A program made the position numbers and the translations under genes. Below the pieces are notes generated by a model that worked only from the letters and a program-made list of their open reading frames with translations, ran no database searches and had not been told where the DNA came from. This document shows positions 43,193-52,947 of a DNA stretch of 64,000 bases, in pieces. Source of the DNA: Eunapius fragilis (lineage: Eukaryota > Porifera > Demospongiae > Spongillida > Spongillidae); contig OY811973.1 of the NCBI GenBank assembly GCA_963681505.1, positions 7,294,673 through 7,358,672 of the forward strand. The letters run 5' to 3'. Position 1 is the first letter of the stretch. The number at the start of each line of letters is the position of its first letter.

Positions 43193-45192
43193 TTAACTGA
43201 ACTGCAAACGTAGGGCAAATACTGCCGTGTTGGGGATCCCGCCCTCAAACAGCCCTGCTCCCGAACTGCCAGTGCAAAATGCGCCTACTTCCATGGGCAA
43301 TGGGTAGTACCCTACCACAAACGAGGCAAAGCCTTCACCGGAGGGACACAACAATGGCCAAAATGGTGCACTCTCCCAGCATGGCACCACTAATGTTCCT
43401 GAAGCACCGCATGCCTCAGCATGTCTAACCACCCTAGGTACAAGCCAAGGAGGAGGACACCACCAGTTGTTCTCACCACTCCAGTCTACTGTAAATGCAT
43501 CTATGGCCTCAGCTCTTGGGCATAAAAACCAGGAGTTAAAACGAGGCAACTGTGCATTCAAGTGACTTGCAAATCTGTCTACAGTGTGTGGCCCCCAAAG
43601 CAATTCTATTTGCTTAAACACCAATGGGTTAATAAACCAGTCATCACAATCTACTGTACGACTTAAGTAGTCTGCTATCTCATTCTGTTCTCTCGGAATC
43701 CATTCCGGCTCTATACATAACGCGTGACTCCTGCATAAAGTAAATATCTTTACTGCCTCAGCTTGGAGATGACCCTTACCACTGCCCACTGCCAATATAC
43801 GAACTACATTCTGATTGTCTGTAAACCAACGTATTCGTGTGTTCCTAAGCTTGCTAGCCATTGCCTCCAATACTCTCCCTACAGCTACCAGCTCCCTCCA
43901 CATTGAGCTTTGTTTAGCTTCTAACGTGGTCCATACACCATTCACAACCTGCATCCCATCTCCACTGTGTACCCACCATAACCAGTGCAACTAGCATCTG
44001 AGAAAACAATCCTAACTGCCCCGGGACTACGCCTTATAGGTTGAGAATTTACCTCATTTACAGATGCATACCAAAACTCCATTTCTGACCTTGCCTCCTC
44101 AGACAAAGGTAAAATCGAGCACCATGCTAACCTGGCCCCTAGCAGTGCATACATGCTCCTGGTCCTGAACCTTGAAACCAGACCCAACGTTAGACCCATT
44201 GAAATAATCTTTCCAATCACACTAGCTAAAACTCTGGCTTCCACTACTCCTGCCTCAAGACTAGTTTTCAGGTCAGCTCTAAGTGCGGAAACTTTATTAG
44301 GGGGAACTGATATGCACCCTTGCTCCATATTCACGACAAATCCTAACCACTGCACTGTGCTACATGGGACCCATGAGGATTTGGCTTCATTAACTACCAG
44401 ACCTGCCTGCCTGAGAGTGCTCTGCACCCATTGGCTGGCCACATTTGCCTCATGCAAACCTTTTACTGCAAAAATGCCATCATCTAAGTACAGCACTATC
44501 TTCAACCACTTTGCCCTCCAATACCGTACTAAGGGCCTCAACAGCTTAGTAAATGCATATGGGGCTGAAGCTAGACCAAATGGCAACACTGCAAATTAAT
44601 AATAAACCTCACCCCAACGAAAACCCAAGTACTGTCTATGATGCTTCACAATCTCAACATGATGGTAACCCGATTTAAGATCAAAAATAAACATCAGCTC
44701 ACCTTGGTCAAACAATGCCATAGCTACCCGCAAATCTTCATATTTAAATTTCTGTTTCCACAGATACTGATTCACATGCCGCAAATTCACCACCAACCGT
44801 TTTTTGCCGGACCCTGTTACTACAACTGACAGAGGACTACATACCATTGGCTTTTCTAATACTTTCTCAACATAGCCACCTGTAAACAGATCCTTAATAG
44901 CCCTATCAACAAATTCAGCATGCATTAATGCTGACTTTTGGTTATTCCGGTAATAACCAGGGGGCTCTTGCATCAAGGGAAGCACATAACCATTAGATAT
45001 GGTATCCATTACCCAGGGAGGAGCACATAACTCATCCCTCCAAAAATCACTACCCCCTTTTAATTTCCCCCTCACACAACAGTCCTCCGAAGTACCCGCT
45101 ACACCATGTGTTTCGCCCCTTATCTCACCTACTATTACCTCCACCACAGGTGTCACATTCTCCCTGTCAACACCTTGACACGTGCCCTGCAC
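43193..45192 (-). pseudogene. Ngaro-like reverse transcriptase and RNase H
   Basis: Reverse transcriptase: VVVTGSGKKRLVVNLRHVNQ, FDLKSGYHHVEI, VLPFGLASAPYAFTKLLRP and the catalytic YLDDG box. RNase H: SDASCTGYGGY, WRELVAV, FTDNQNVVRIL and PREQNEIADYLSR. One in-frame stop (TAA at 44596-44598) sits between GEVYY and FAVLPFG, and a frameshift near 43950 splits RT from RNase H. Otherwise open. Copies element RNA to DNA. Confidence 0.87.
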
Positions 45193-45827
45193 GTGTCCCC
45201 CCGCCCCCCCTCTCAGGTTCTAATAAAGGATACTCTGCTGCCACCGGCAGCCTCTTCGGACAGTCACGTCTCAAATGGCCCAACCTCACCACATTGAAAA
45301 CAAATTCCCGGAGCAAATAGTGGTTTGGCTGGCCCGGCCTTGTCCACCACCTTAGCCCTGCTGTCCGGAACCTGCGGAACACCTCGCTTCGCAACAAACG
45401 CTTCCTTCCGCTTCTTCGCCATCCTTTTCTCTGCGGCCTGCTCTGCCCTCTCAATCTTCTCGTCCTCTTCGTCATCCGCCAGATCGTCTTCCTCGTACTC
45501 CTCCACCATGGCCCAACCGTACTCCGAGCGATCGGCTAACTTCAGCAGCTTCTGTGGACGCGCGATTAGTTCCTTACCATCTTTCAGTGCGTTCTTCGCT
45601 TTTTCGACCACCTCCGAAGGACCAGCCCTTTGCAGCGCATCTTCCGCTTCTTCCAGGGCCCCTTCTACCTCCTCGTTGAACTTGTGCTGTGCCTCGTTCG
45701 CTTTCCTCTTGAAGCGATAGGAGTCCTTCCTTCCACCGCTCCTTCCCACCTTCCTTGCCATCTCTTCCTGGCTCTCCCGCAGCTTCTTAATCTCCTCAGT
45801 CAACGAGGCAATCGCTTCTTCCGCCAT
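45185..45827 (-). pseudogene. Ngaro-like gag-type ORF with zinc knuckle
   Basis: Starts MAEEAIASLTEEIKKLRES at 45827. The first 130 residues are charged and helical; a basic stretch (EKRMAKKRKEAF) precedes a single knuckle CFQCGEVGHLRRDC that is split by a one-base indel near 45275. Ends shortly after 45185. Coiled-coil plus knuckle fits a gag-like RNA-binding role. Confidence 0.75.
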
Positions 45828-45830
45828 TGC

Positions 45831-45994
45831 AAAATCACCGTAACTGCCACAACCGTGCACAGACGCTTAGAATGACTTTTAACCCCTGTTCACACCTCCT
45901 TATACTCACCCCCCACGAGGTGGCTCATGTGCTCTTACTACCGGATGGGAGCATAGTTTCTGTCTAATTCACTGCGTTTAACCGACAGAAACAT
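45831..45994 (-). repeat. Ngaro-like terminal repeat A (outer copy)
   Basis: Nearly identical to 41553-41719; ends with CCGACAGAAACAT before the flanking MAAEDL-unit sequence. Confidence 0.88.
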
Positions 45995-46084
45995 GTACAT
46001 ACTCTATGTGGATTCACGTGTAAAGGCTTTGCACTTTGCCTGAAAAAAGAAAATTTAATCATGTTCTCTGTCACGTACATGTAG

Positions 46085-46552
46085 ATGGCCGCAGAAGACC
46101 TAAGGTTTTTATTTCCAACGAGGGGTCGTCGTCGTCGGATGACTACATTCATCTCCGACTCCTCTCCCCTTCACCCAGCCACTCCCGCCACCACCACCGG
46201 TGCTGCCCCCACCGGCACTACCAGCAGCCCTGCCCCCACCACCATCACCAGTAGTGCTGCCCCCGCCACCACCACCAGCAGTGCTGCCCCCGCCACCATC
46301 ACCTGTAGCGCTGCCCCTGCCGGCACCACCAGCACTGCCCCCCCCCCCCCCCCCAACACAACCAGCAGTGCCAGTACAGCTTCCTTCCAGGCCTGCATGA
46401 CCACTGCAGCCCTAGCCCGCCTTGCCAGAACCAACATGGCGAGGAGGTCGGGGGGGAGGACGTCCCAGCGCCAGCAGAAGAAGAGGGCGCGGACGAGGAT
46501 ATACTATAATACACTCAACAAAATCTCACAAGTAAATAACAACATTCTCTAA
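46085..46552 (+). CDS. Small protein of the MAAEDL family, copy 2
   Basis: ORF of 155 codons starting MAAEDLRFLFPTRGRRRR; a frameshift relative to copy 1 turns the proline codons into Ala/Thr/Pro-rich repeats (TTTSSAAPATITCSAAPAG). The C-terminal 13 residues run into the foldback element. The 5' flank CACGTACATGTAG matches copies 1 and 3. Whether this frame or that of copy 1 is original is undecided; it may be a pseudogene. Confidence 0.4.
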   Translation: MAAEDLRFLFPTRGRRRRMTTFISDSSPLHPATPATTTGAAPTGTTSSPAPTTITSSAAPATTTSSAAPATITCSAAPAGTTSTAPPPPPNTTSSASTASFQACMTTAALARLARTNMARRSGGRTSQRQQKKRARTRIYYNTLNKISQVNNNIL

Positions 46553-46823
46553 CGAGAGAGTTGTTGGTATATAGGATTGACCAATGGTGGTGTAAAAAGC
46601 ATGGAAACAAGAGTGACAGAAATTTTACTGGAAATTTGAAATAGGCCTATATTTAGCCCATTATTCAGGCATGCGCTGTTATATTGTTAGTGTGCTAAAT
46701 ATAGGCCTATTTCAATTTTCCAGTAAAATTTCTGTCGCTCTTGTTTCCGTGCTTTTTAATCCACCATTGGTCAATCCTATATACCAACAACTCTCTCGTT
46801 AGAGAACGTTTTTATTTACTTGT
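46528..46823. mobile_element. Long-hairpin foldback element, copy F
   Basis: Complete 296-bp palindrome of the D/E/G subfamily. The loop near 46670 (CAGGCATGCGCTGTTA) is in inverse orientation to copy E, showing that the loop can flip. It ends ...TTTATTTACTTGT, followed by TTCATAAGTTTTTTTT, the complement of the flank seen left of D, E and G. Confidence 0.92.
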
Positions 46824-46981
46824 TTCATAAGTTTTTTTTTCATCCTGTCATAGCAGTATCGTAGTCAATAATCACTTGTCGTAAGAGCATATAGAATTTG
46901 GACGATCCCCTTTATCTATATATCTCTTAACGGCACTATAATAATTATTATTATAATTGTACAAATTAGTTGTATTGATTA

Positions 46982-47374
46982 TCATTTGTCCTCGCCCACG
47001 CCCTCGTCTCCTGTGGGGACGTCCTCCTCCCCGGCCTCCTCGCCATGCTGGGTTGGGCCAGGGTGGCAGGGACCATGCAGGCCAGGGAGGAAGCACTGCT
47101 GGTGGTACCGGCGGGAGCGTAGCTGGTGGTAGTGGGGGCAGCACGGGTGGTGGTGGCGGGAGTGCAGGCGGGAAAAGCGCAGCTGGCGGCCAGGGGAAAT
47201 CGCTGCTGGTGGGCTGCTGCTGGTGGTGGTGGGTCCATCGCTGCTGGTGGTGGTGGGGCAGCAGGGCTTCTTCTGGCGGGGTGAAGGGGAGAGGAGTTGG
47301 AGGATGAATGTAGTCATCCTCTCCCTCCTCCGACCCTCATTGGTGAAAAAACCTCTGAGGTCTTCAGCTGCCAT
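46982..47374 (-). CDS. Small protein of the MAAEDL family, copy 3
   Basis: ORF of 130 codons starting MAAEDLRGFFTNEGRRRER; middle rich in Ser/Thr/Pro/His, end GEEAGEEDVPTGDEGVGEDK, an acidic tail that copy 1 and copy 2 show in other frames. This suggests the original protein began MAAEDLRGFF and ended in the acidic tail. Shares 350 bp of 5' flank with locus 1 (28980-29330). Confidence 0.45.
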   Translation of the reverse strand: MAAEDLRGFFTNEGRRRERMTTFILQLLSPSPRQKKPCCPTTTSSDGPTTTSSSPPAAISPGRQLRFSRLHSRHHHPCCPHYHQLRSRRYHQQCFLPGLHGPCHPGPTQHGEEAGEEDVPTGDEGVGEDK

Positions 47375-48411
47375 CTACATGTACGTGATAGAGAGTATTT
47401 TTTTTTACCTTTTTCTTTTTTCAAGCAAGTCTACACGTGAATCCACATAGAGTATTACCTCTTTTTGCAAAGTGCACTATAATTCAGCTGGTGCATGACT
47501 GACTTTTATACCTGCAAAGCCTTAACACGTGTGCAGACTGTGCTATAATTCTACTGGTCCAATTCCATCATATTAACGGCATGTGCTAAAATTTTATTGG
47601 TCAAATTTGAAAATGCTCCAATCTAAACATGGAGGTGTAGACTACATGCATTAAAGATGGATAGTGTGGGAACTCAGGAAGTGAACTACATGACAGCATT
47701 TGATGCAGGGATAAGTGAACTACATGGCACCGAGTAGATTGATAAGGATTCAAGGGGTGCATGGTAACCTTATCTCTGTCCCCTATCTCCTCTGACACTA
47801 CACACCTACCATTGAGGTCTACTGGAATGGCCCCAAGTCATTTTGTGTAAGTGTACGAAGTATTTAAAAAGTAAGGTTCAGAGCCAGCAGTATGATACCT
47901 ATGCCCTACTAAAATATCATTTTCTCCTAATTTCATTGCATTTATATCACAGATAGTTTTTAGCAATGATCCTGCTTTTGCTCTTCGTACACTTGGTGCT
48001 TTAGAAACCAATGCCTCTGCCCCAATCTTACTTACAGCTGCACGGGCAGATCTAGTAACAACCTTTTGAGCTAGCAATGGATGAGACTTACAAAAGGCAT
48101 CATTTACTTCACTTAGAAGCTCACTATCCCTAAGAATAGCTTTTTCAAGACCACCATTATACTCCATTAGTGCATGAGATTTGGGTTCATACAAGGAGTA
48201 GGAAAAGGATATCTTCATTTCACCTAGTTTTCAGCCCTTGCAACTGCAATTATATTCATACAGTTGCAACATATTTACATGGCTAAGATAAGGATAAGGA
48301 AGCCTTTTTATACATCAGATTAAAACAATAGACACTACTGTACACACAGTTGAGTCACCATGCATGCTGTAAATGTGAAGTGAATGGTTTTGTGCAGATC
48401 CGTGCTGTACA

Positions 48412-48473
48412 TAGTCGGGCGGGCCCTACTACCGCGTTTGGTCAGGTAGTAGGATGACAAGCCCGCCCGATTA
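48412..48473. mobile_element. 62-bp Mutator-like mini-element
   Basis: Ends TAGTCGGGCGGGCCC and GCCCGCCCGATTA; TGCTGTACA is duplicated exactly on both sides (48403-48411 and 48474-48482), a 9-bp target duplication. It consists of little more than the two ends and shares them with 49504-50292. Inserted in the intron of the charged-repeat gene. Confidence 0.88.
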
Positions 48474-48714
48474 TGCTGTACAAATGTTACATGCACAGCT
48501 TTTTAATGTTAATACAACATGCCATAACATACCTTTGGGTGGTAGTGGTAGTTCTGTGACCCCTGCGGTACCGCGTCCTCTCGGCAGCACTTTTAGCCAA
48601 TCGGACAGCAGGGTCATTCCAATACTGACTCCTTTCAGATGCTTTAATGGCAGCTGAATTGTCCTCGTATTTCTGCCTTTTAGCAGTGCGGTTTCCCTTT
48701 TCATATGCCGCCTT

Positions 48715-48955
48715 TAAGCAGCATGGTTCTCCTCGAGGTCCTCTTCACGATCATATCGCCGCCTTTTAGCAGCACGGTTCTCCTCGAGGTCCTCTTCATA
48801 TCGCCGCCTTTTAGCAGCACGGTTCTCCTCGAGGTCCTCTTCATATCGCCGCCTTTTAGCAGCACGGTTCTCCTCGAGGTCCTCTTCATATCGCCGCCTT
48901 TTAGCAGCACGGTTCTCCTCGAGGTCCTCTTCATATCGCCGCCATTTAGCAGATC
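48715..48955 (-). repeat. 45-bp coding minisatellite (15-residue KRRRYEEDLEENRAA)
   Basis: Five units of CCTCGAGGTCCTCTTCATAT plus CGCCGCCTTTTAGCAGCACG on the plus strand, very similar to each other; one unit has an insertion (ACGATC) near 48747. At locus 1 the array is reduced to about two units, so it changes length quickly. Confidence 0.9.
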
Positions 48956-49503
48956 GCTTAGATTCAATAATGGCCTTGTAGCTGTCGTGTACAGAGACCT
49001 TCTTCTTTTCGGGATCGGCCTTGTAGCTGTCGCGTACAGAGGCCTTCTTCTTTTCAGGATTGGCCTGTAGAGCGCTCCGGCTTTAGCTTTGTTCTCGTCT
49101 TGCTTTTGGAGGTATTCCGCTCGTTGCTTAGATCTTTTCTATTTTTAGAAAAACAAGTTCACTAGCCAAAGTAACAACTAAACTGCGATATTATAGCACC
49201 AAATAAATTTAGTGCAGCTAGGTTAGAGTATTTATACTGCCTAAAATTATTAAGAAAAAATCTATTGTATATAATTATTAAATTGTATATGACATGTAAG
49301 GATAACGTGCCGGTAAATTTCGAAGCGATTGATACTATTGCCGTTCTTCAAATCCGTTATTAGCTCGAGTTATACCTTCCTAAGAAGAAGAATTAGAAGA
49401 CGACGACGACGACGACAAAGAATTATTATAAAGGACTGGGCACGAGAAACAGGAAATTGTTTGTTTCTCTATAACCACTCCGTTATATGACACGGAACCA
49501 ACG

Positions 49504-50292
49504 TAGTCGGGCGGGCCCTACCACCGCGTTTTGCCCGGGTGGTAGGGCGTCACGCCTATACCAAGATTTGTGCAGAACAGTTATGTAATATATGCTGTGA
49601 AATCATTATATTATATATACACAGTTACGTGATAATTATGTGGTTTACCACCACCGTACCAAAATGGCAGAAGCAGCCACAAGCCATGCATGTAGGGCAA
49701 ACGCGGTGGTAGGGCCCGCCCGACTAACTGCGTCCTTCAACCGCCCGAGATAAGGCACCGCGTGCTAGAAAGCTCCGCCCAGCTCGAGGTAATAGAGGTG
49801 GGGTGTCCTGCGGATCACGAGACCCACGCCGATCACAAGCTCAGTTTACCGAACCACGTCGTTCGTCCCGACCGCCTTTTTGGCGGTCAGCGTTTTGTCC
49901 GCCACGTGGCTAATAAGGCGACGTGGAAGCCATGGCACGTGCCTAGCGTCGAAATGCGCGACAGAATGGCAAAAACATCACTTCCTTCAACAAACGCTAT
50001 TGCTACATCGAGCTGTTCCATCTTCATAGTTGGGTAGCCCAATTCTTCAGCTGCCTTGGTAACACAATCGCTAATAAAACGTCTTCGCTCCATCAAACCG
50101 CTTACACACGTACCGGGTTAAAATTAAAAAGCCATAATTATCTCACATCAACCGCTAATTGGGTGATAATGAACCCACTTGAACGCTGCAATTCGATTGG
50201 AGCTGCAATGCCCATTGCAGCAGCACAAATCTTGGTATAGGCGTGACGCCCTACCACCCGGGCAAAACGCGGTGGTAGGGCCCGCCCGACTA
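49504..50292. mobile_element. Mutator-like element with 70-bp perfect inverted ends
   Basis: The 70-bp ends (49504-49573 and 50223-50292) start TAGTCGGGCGGGCCCTACCA and are identical. GAACCAACG is duplicated on both sides (49495-49503 and 50293-50301), a 9-bp duplication typical of Mutator-like elements. The empty site, GGAACCAACGTAGAACTG, can be read in repeat R copy 1 (complement of about 19285-19305). There is no transposase inside; the interior holds a RecQ-like gene fragment and a GACCGCC/GGCGGTC hairpin. Confidence 0.92.
49965..50096 (-). pseudogene. RecQ-like helicase gene fragment inside the Mutator-like element
   Basis: Minus strand from ATG at 50096: a short lead, AAEELGYPTMKMEQLD, then VAIAFVEGSDVFAIL. 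This matches the start of the RecQ helicase core (F...R..Q......L.G.DVFV.LPTG.GKS). The similarity stops right before where LPTGYGKS (the Walker A motif) should follow; the next codons are unrelated. It is therefore a captured 5' piece and cannot encode a helicase. Resembles the gene pieces carried by Pack-MULEs in plants. Confidence 0.62.
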
Positions 50293-50689
50293 GAACCAAC
50301 GTAGAACTGTAGATCGTTGTGCTCTCATTCCATCGCGATAAAGAGATAAGCGATCCGTTTCTCCGTTGTTCCTCCAGACGCTAGTTAAGTTTTATTAATG
50401 ACTTCATCAACCCTCAATCAATCCTATATTGAACCTGCTGCCGCAGGTTCAGCCTGGATTATTAAAGATTTGAATTATTGCGTACATTTGGTTATTGACT
50501 TCGATACTGCTATGACAGGGCGAAAAAAAAACTTATGAAACAAGTAAATAAAAACATTCTCTAACGAGAGAGTTGTTGGTATATAGGATTGACCAATGGT
50601 GGTGTAAAAAGCACGGAAACAAGAGTGACAGAAATTTTACTGGAAAAGGCCTATATCAGGAACTTACGGTAGTAGTTCCTATATTGGAA

Positions 50690-50870
50690 TTGACCCGGGT
50701 CGTGAAATCATTAAAAAAAACGCGACCCGCGTATAGCTCGCGTACCGAGAAACGGATAGGAATGGTTTTAAAGAGCGCCAAATATACCAATCGCTTCAGA
50801 ATCTCCTGGAAGAACATCTTCGAGTATCAGATGTATGAATAAAGCGTAAAACTGACATACGTAATCATTA
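50690..50870 (+). repeat. R-related fragment inside foldback copy G
   Basis: GTATAGCTCGCGTACCGAG, GAATGGTTTTAAAGAGCG and ACCAATCGCTTCAGAATCTC align with R (GTATAACTCGAGCTACGAAC, GGTTTTAAAGAACG, ACCAATCTCTTCAGAATTTA). Here the plus strand stays open (NGFKERQIYQSLQNLLEEHL), hinting that R descends from a coding sequence. Confidence 0.5.
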
Positions 50871-51116
50871 CGTAATGCGTAGTGTTAAAAAGAAGCGTTC
50901 CCATGGCGACATTTATGTATATTTAGAATTGTGCAAACAAGAGGAGAGCTAAACAACGAGACAACGAGTTAGAATTCTCCCGCGTTCCTTACAGTGATCC
51001 CAAACAAAAGCGGGCGTCTGCTCGTGACGGTTATTGAAGCGGAGTGGGGAGGGGGGGGGGGGGCACTTGCCAGTATTAATAAACGATAAAAAAATGATAA
51101 TAAAAAAATAGAGGAA

Positions 51117-51398
51117 ACAAGTAAAGAAAAACAAACAAGAAAGTTGGTGGGATATAGGAATTGGAGGCAATGGTGGTGTAAAAAGGAAGGGAACAAGGTT
51201 TTGAGAAAAGGGTAATGAGACAAAAATCCTATATTTAGCACGTGTAAATGTAATAGAACCAAAAGAAGTGCTAAACATAGGATTTTTGTCTCATTACCCT
51301 TTTCTCAAAACCTTGTTCCCTTCCTTTTTACACCACCATTACCTCCAATTCCTATATCCCACCACCTTTCTCGTTAGAGAATGTATTTCTTTACTTGT
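51117..51398. mobile_element. Long-hairpin foldback element, copy H, nested in copy G
   Basis: Complete palindrome of 282 bp with its own inner arm (GTAATGAGACAAAAATCCTA). The right arm has TTCTC-GTTA-GAGAA; the left arm has lost its mini-hairpin (AAAAACAAACAAGAAAGTTG). Its insertion into copy G shows successive activity of the family. Confidence 0.88.
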
Positions 51399-51564
51399 TT
51401 ACAACACAACATAACAGCGCATGCCTGAGTAATGGCTAAATATAGGCCTATTTCAATTTTCCAGTAAAATATCTGTCACTCTTGTTTCCGTGCTTTTTAC
51501 ACCACCATTCATCAATCCTATATACCAACAACTCTCTCGTTAGAGAATGTTTTAATTTACTTGT

Positions 51565-52947
51565 TGCAAAATAGGTCTCAGCGCACGCTGTACGCCCACA
51601 ACCGTACACATGTCCAAAAGGTTATTGGCGACTGTTACAAGTGTACAAGCGTACAAAGCGTACTATTAGAGACAAAACCTATCTAGTTCGATTTGTCTTA
51701 GTAAGCGCCACTCGACTATACGCAAAAATAGTGAATACGAGAAAGCTAACGTTTCCTAGACGCCCACAAAGACATCTAACACACGGAACGCTGGTCTAAT
51801 GAAAAACTCGCGTCAAAATACATTTCCAGTCAGAAGCACACGTTTCCTAATATCCGTACCTCTGAAGCAAGTCGCAGGACGCAAGCGAAAGCAGACAAAG
51901 ACTTGTGTTTTTTCAAAAAAGTTCCAGTAACCTGGTCGCTAAGAAAGTGTTAATTGATAACATTAAACAATCCGAAGGATTGTGAGTGCTAGAAGAAGAA
52001 ATTATGGCTTAGGGCACGGTAGTGGGGGGGGGGGGGGGGGGGGGCCGAAGGCCCGCTACACCCCTCAACTTTTCACCCCCTCTCCGAATCTGCCCTCAAA
52101 TTGCACCCGTTCCTCCCTCCCGCCGCTCTTCATTGAAACTTACTAACTCCCCTCTCCTTAATAAACGCCATCTTGGCTCCGTGAGGGCGCCTTCGGCGCC
52201 ACATTGTAGCTTCTACTTCTGTACATTGAGGGGCCGACGGGTGCACAATATGATGTATTGTATCACGTGATCCGTTTCCAATCCGTATGATATAACACGA
52301 CGAACTTGTCCGGGATAACGAAGTGAATGTCCGCTGTACAGGTATGTGTAATTTTTCTCGACAAAATATCAAAGGTGAGGGTGGAAATTTTAATTTCATG
52401 CGTTGGTATGTGGGAGATGCACGTAACCGTTTCATTCGTAGAACGTTTAGAAGCTGAAATTTATACATGCAGTTAAGGCAAGGGGCTAATATAACCTCCT
52501 AAGTTTTCCAGGCTTCCAGCAACCACATAATATACGCCGAAGCCTTCTACTCCCTGAAGAACTTCATGCATGACCTTAGTAGCACTGGCTTAGTTAGGTG
52601 TAGCCCGATCTCGCAAAGTTCATGCTACGCCCAACGATAGTATTTACTGGCTCGCTTTCGCCTGAGCACGTGATATAAAACTTCATGTAAAAACTATTGA
52701 ATTGATAACTAGTAGAGAATACACTTTCATAATGAGTAACGGTACCTCTTCCCCAGCCTTTCTACTACTTCTGTTGGTTCATTAATTGTTTGAACTCATC
52801 ATTATTAGATTAATCTAACTAACTTAGTAGATGTCAAGTGCTGGGCTGATATGATGTGACCATAAATTATATTAATGCTCTAATGATCATTGTTAGGATA
52901 TGTGTTATAGTACTTCATTTTCATATGTGTACATTTGTCCACTACAG
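51565..52947. other. Intergenic DNA upstream of the second ankyrin gene
   Basis: Contains a G run at 52023-52043 and CCTTCGGCGCC/CCGAAGGCCC GC-rich patches. A short candidate start (ATGAGTAACGG near 52731) could not be joined in phase to the first ankyrin exon. No other feature recognised. Confidence 0.4.

Larger units (their letters stand above)
41176..45994 (-). mobile_element. Ngaro-like (DIRS order) tyrosine-recombinase retrotransposon
   Basis: Read on the minus strand: repeat A (45994-45831), gag, reverse transcriptase plus RNase H, tyrosine recombinase, repeat B (41830-41723), repeat A (41719-41553), repeat B (41280-41176). This A-ORFs-B-A-B order is the split direct repeat arrangement of Ngaro elements, which integrate through a circular intermediate by recombinase rather than integrase. 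No methyltransferase or hydrolase ORF was seen. A few stops and frameshifts are present, so the copy is young but inactive. It inserted between the GGTTAATTGG element and a MAAEDL unit. Confidence 0.87.
46000..47455. repeat. Large inverted repeat of MAAEDL units around foldback copy F
   Basis: Arms of about 500 bp: 46000-46510 reads left to right TACTCTATGTGGATTCACGT ... MAAEDL ORF; 46982-47455 reads the same on the other strand. Foldback copy F occupies the middle. Identity is highest at the 5' flank and ORF start and weaker in the proline-rich part. Confidence 0.8.
47838..49138 (-). pseudogene. Charged-repeat gene (unit K), locus 2, two exons
   Basis: Exon 49138-48533 follows an AAAAATAG acceptor. 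It codes KRSKQRAEYLQKQDENKAKA, then two 20-residue units (PEKKKASVRDSYKADPEKKK), then five 15-residue units KRRRYEEDLEENRAA, and the AIKASKRSRYWNDPAVRLA / ERTRYRRGHRTTTTTQ end before a GTATGTTATG donor. One base is lost near 49075 and changes occur near 48700-48760. The second exon, 48229-47838, reads GEMKISFSYSLYEPKSHAL, then CKSHPLLAQKVVTRSARAAV and ILVGHRYHTAGSEPYF to a stop. No known domain recognised. The product would be a long charged helix plus a conserved globular end; occurrence in several loci suggests a mobile or multicopy gene. Confidence 0.65.
49290..50455 (-). repeat. Dispersed repeat R, copy 3, split by a Mutator-like element
   Basis: From the GGATAACGTGCCGG end through CTCGAGTTATACCTTCC, a (GAC)n run and GACACGGAACCAACG, then continuing at 50293 to GAACCTGCTGCCGCAGGTTC, the terminal hairpin. 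Copies 1 and 2 show the uninterrupted sequence. Foldback copy G follows directly. Confidence 0.83.
50540..51564. mobile_element. Long-hairpin foldback element, copy G, split
   Basis: Left arm 50540-50660 (TTCTC-TAAC-GAGAG mini-hairpin, GTGACAGAAATTTTACTGG) and right arm 51411-51564 (AACAGCGCATGCCTGAGTAA loop part, to TTTAATTTACTTGT) are separated by about 750 bp that contain an R-like fragment and foldback copy H. The flank AAAAAAAAACTTATGA precedes it. Confidence 0.82.

Noticed and set aside
49880..49900. GACCGCCTTTTTGGCGGTC as a bacterial-type terminator
   Set aside because: The context is a eukaryotic transposon; it is noted only as a hairpin.
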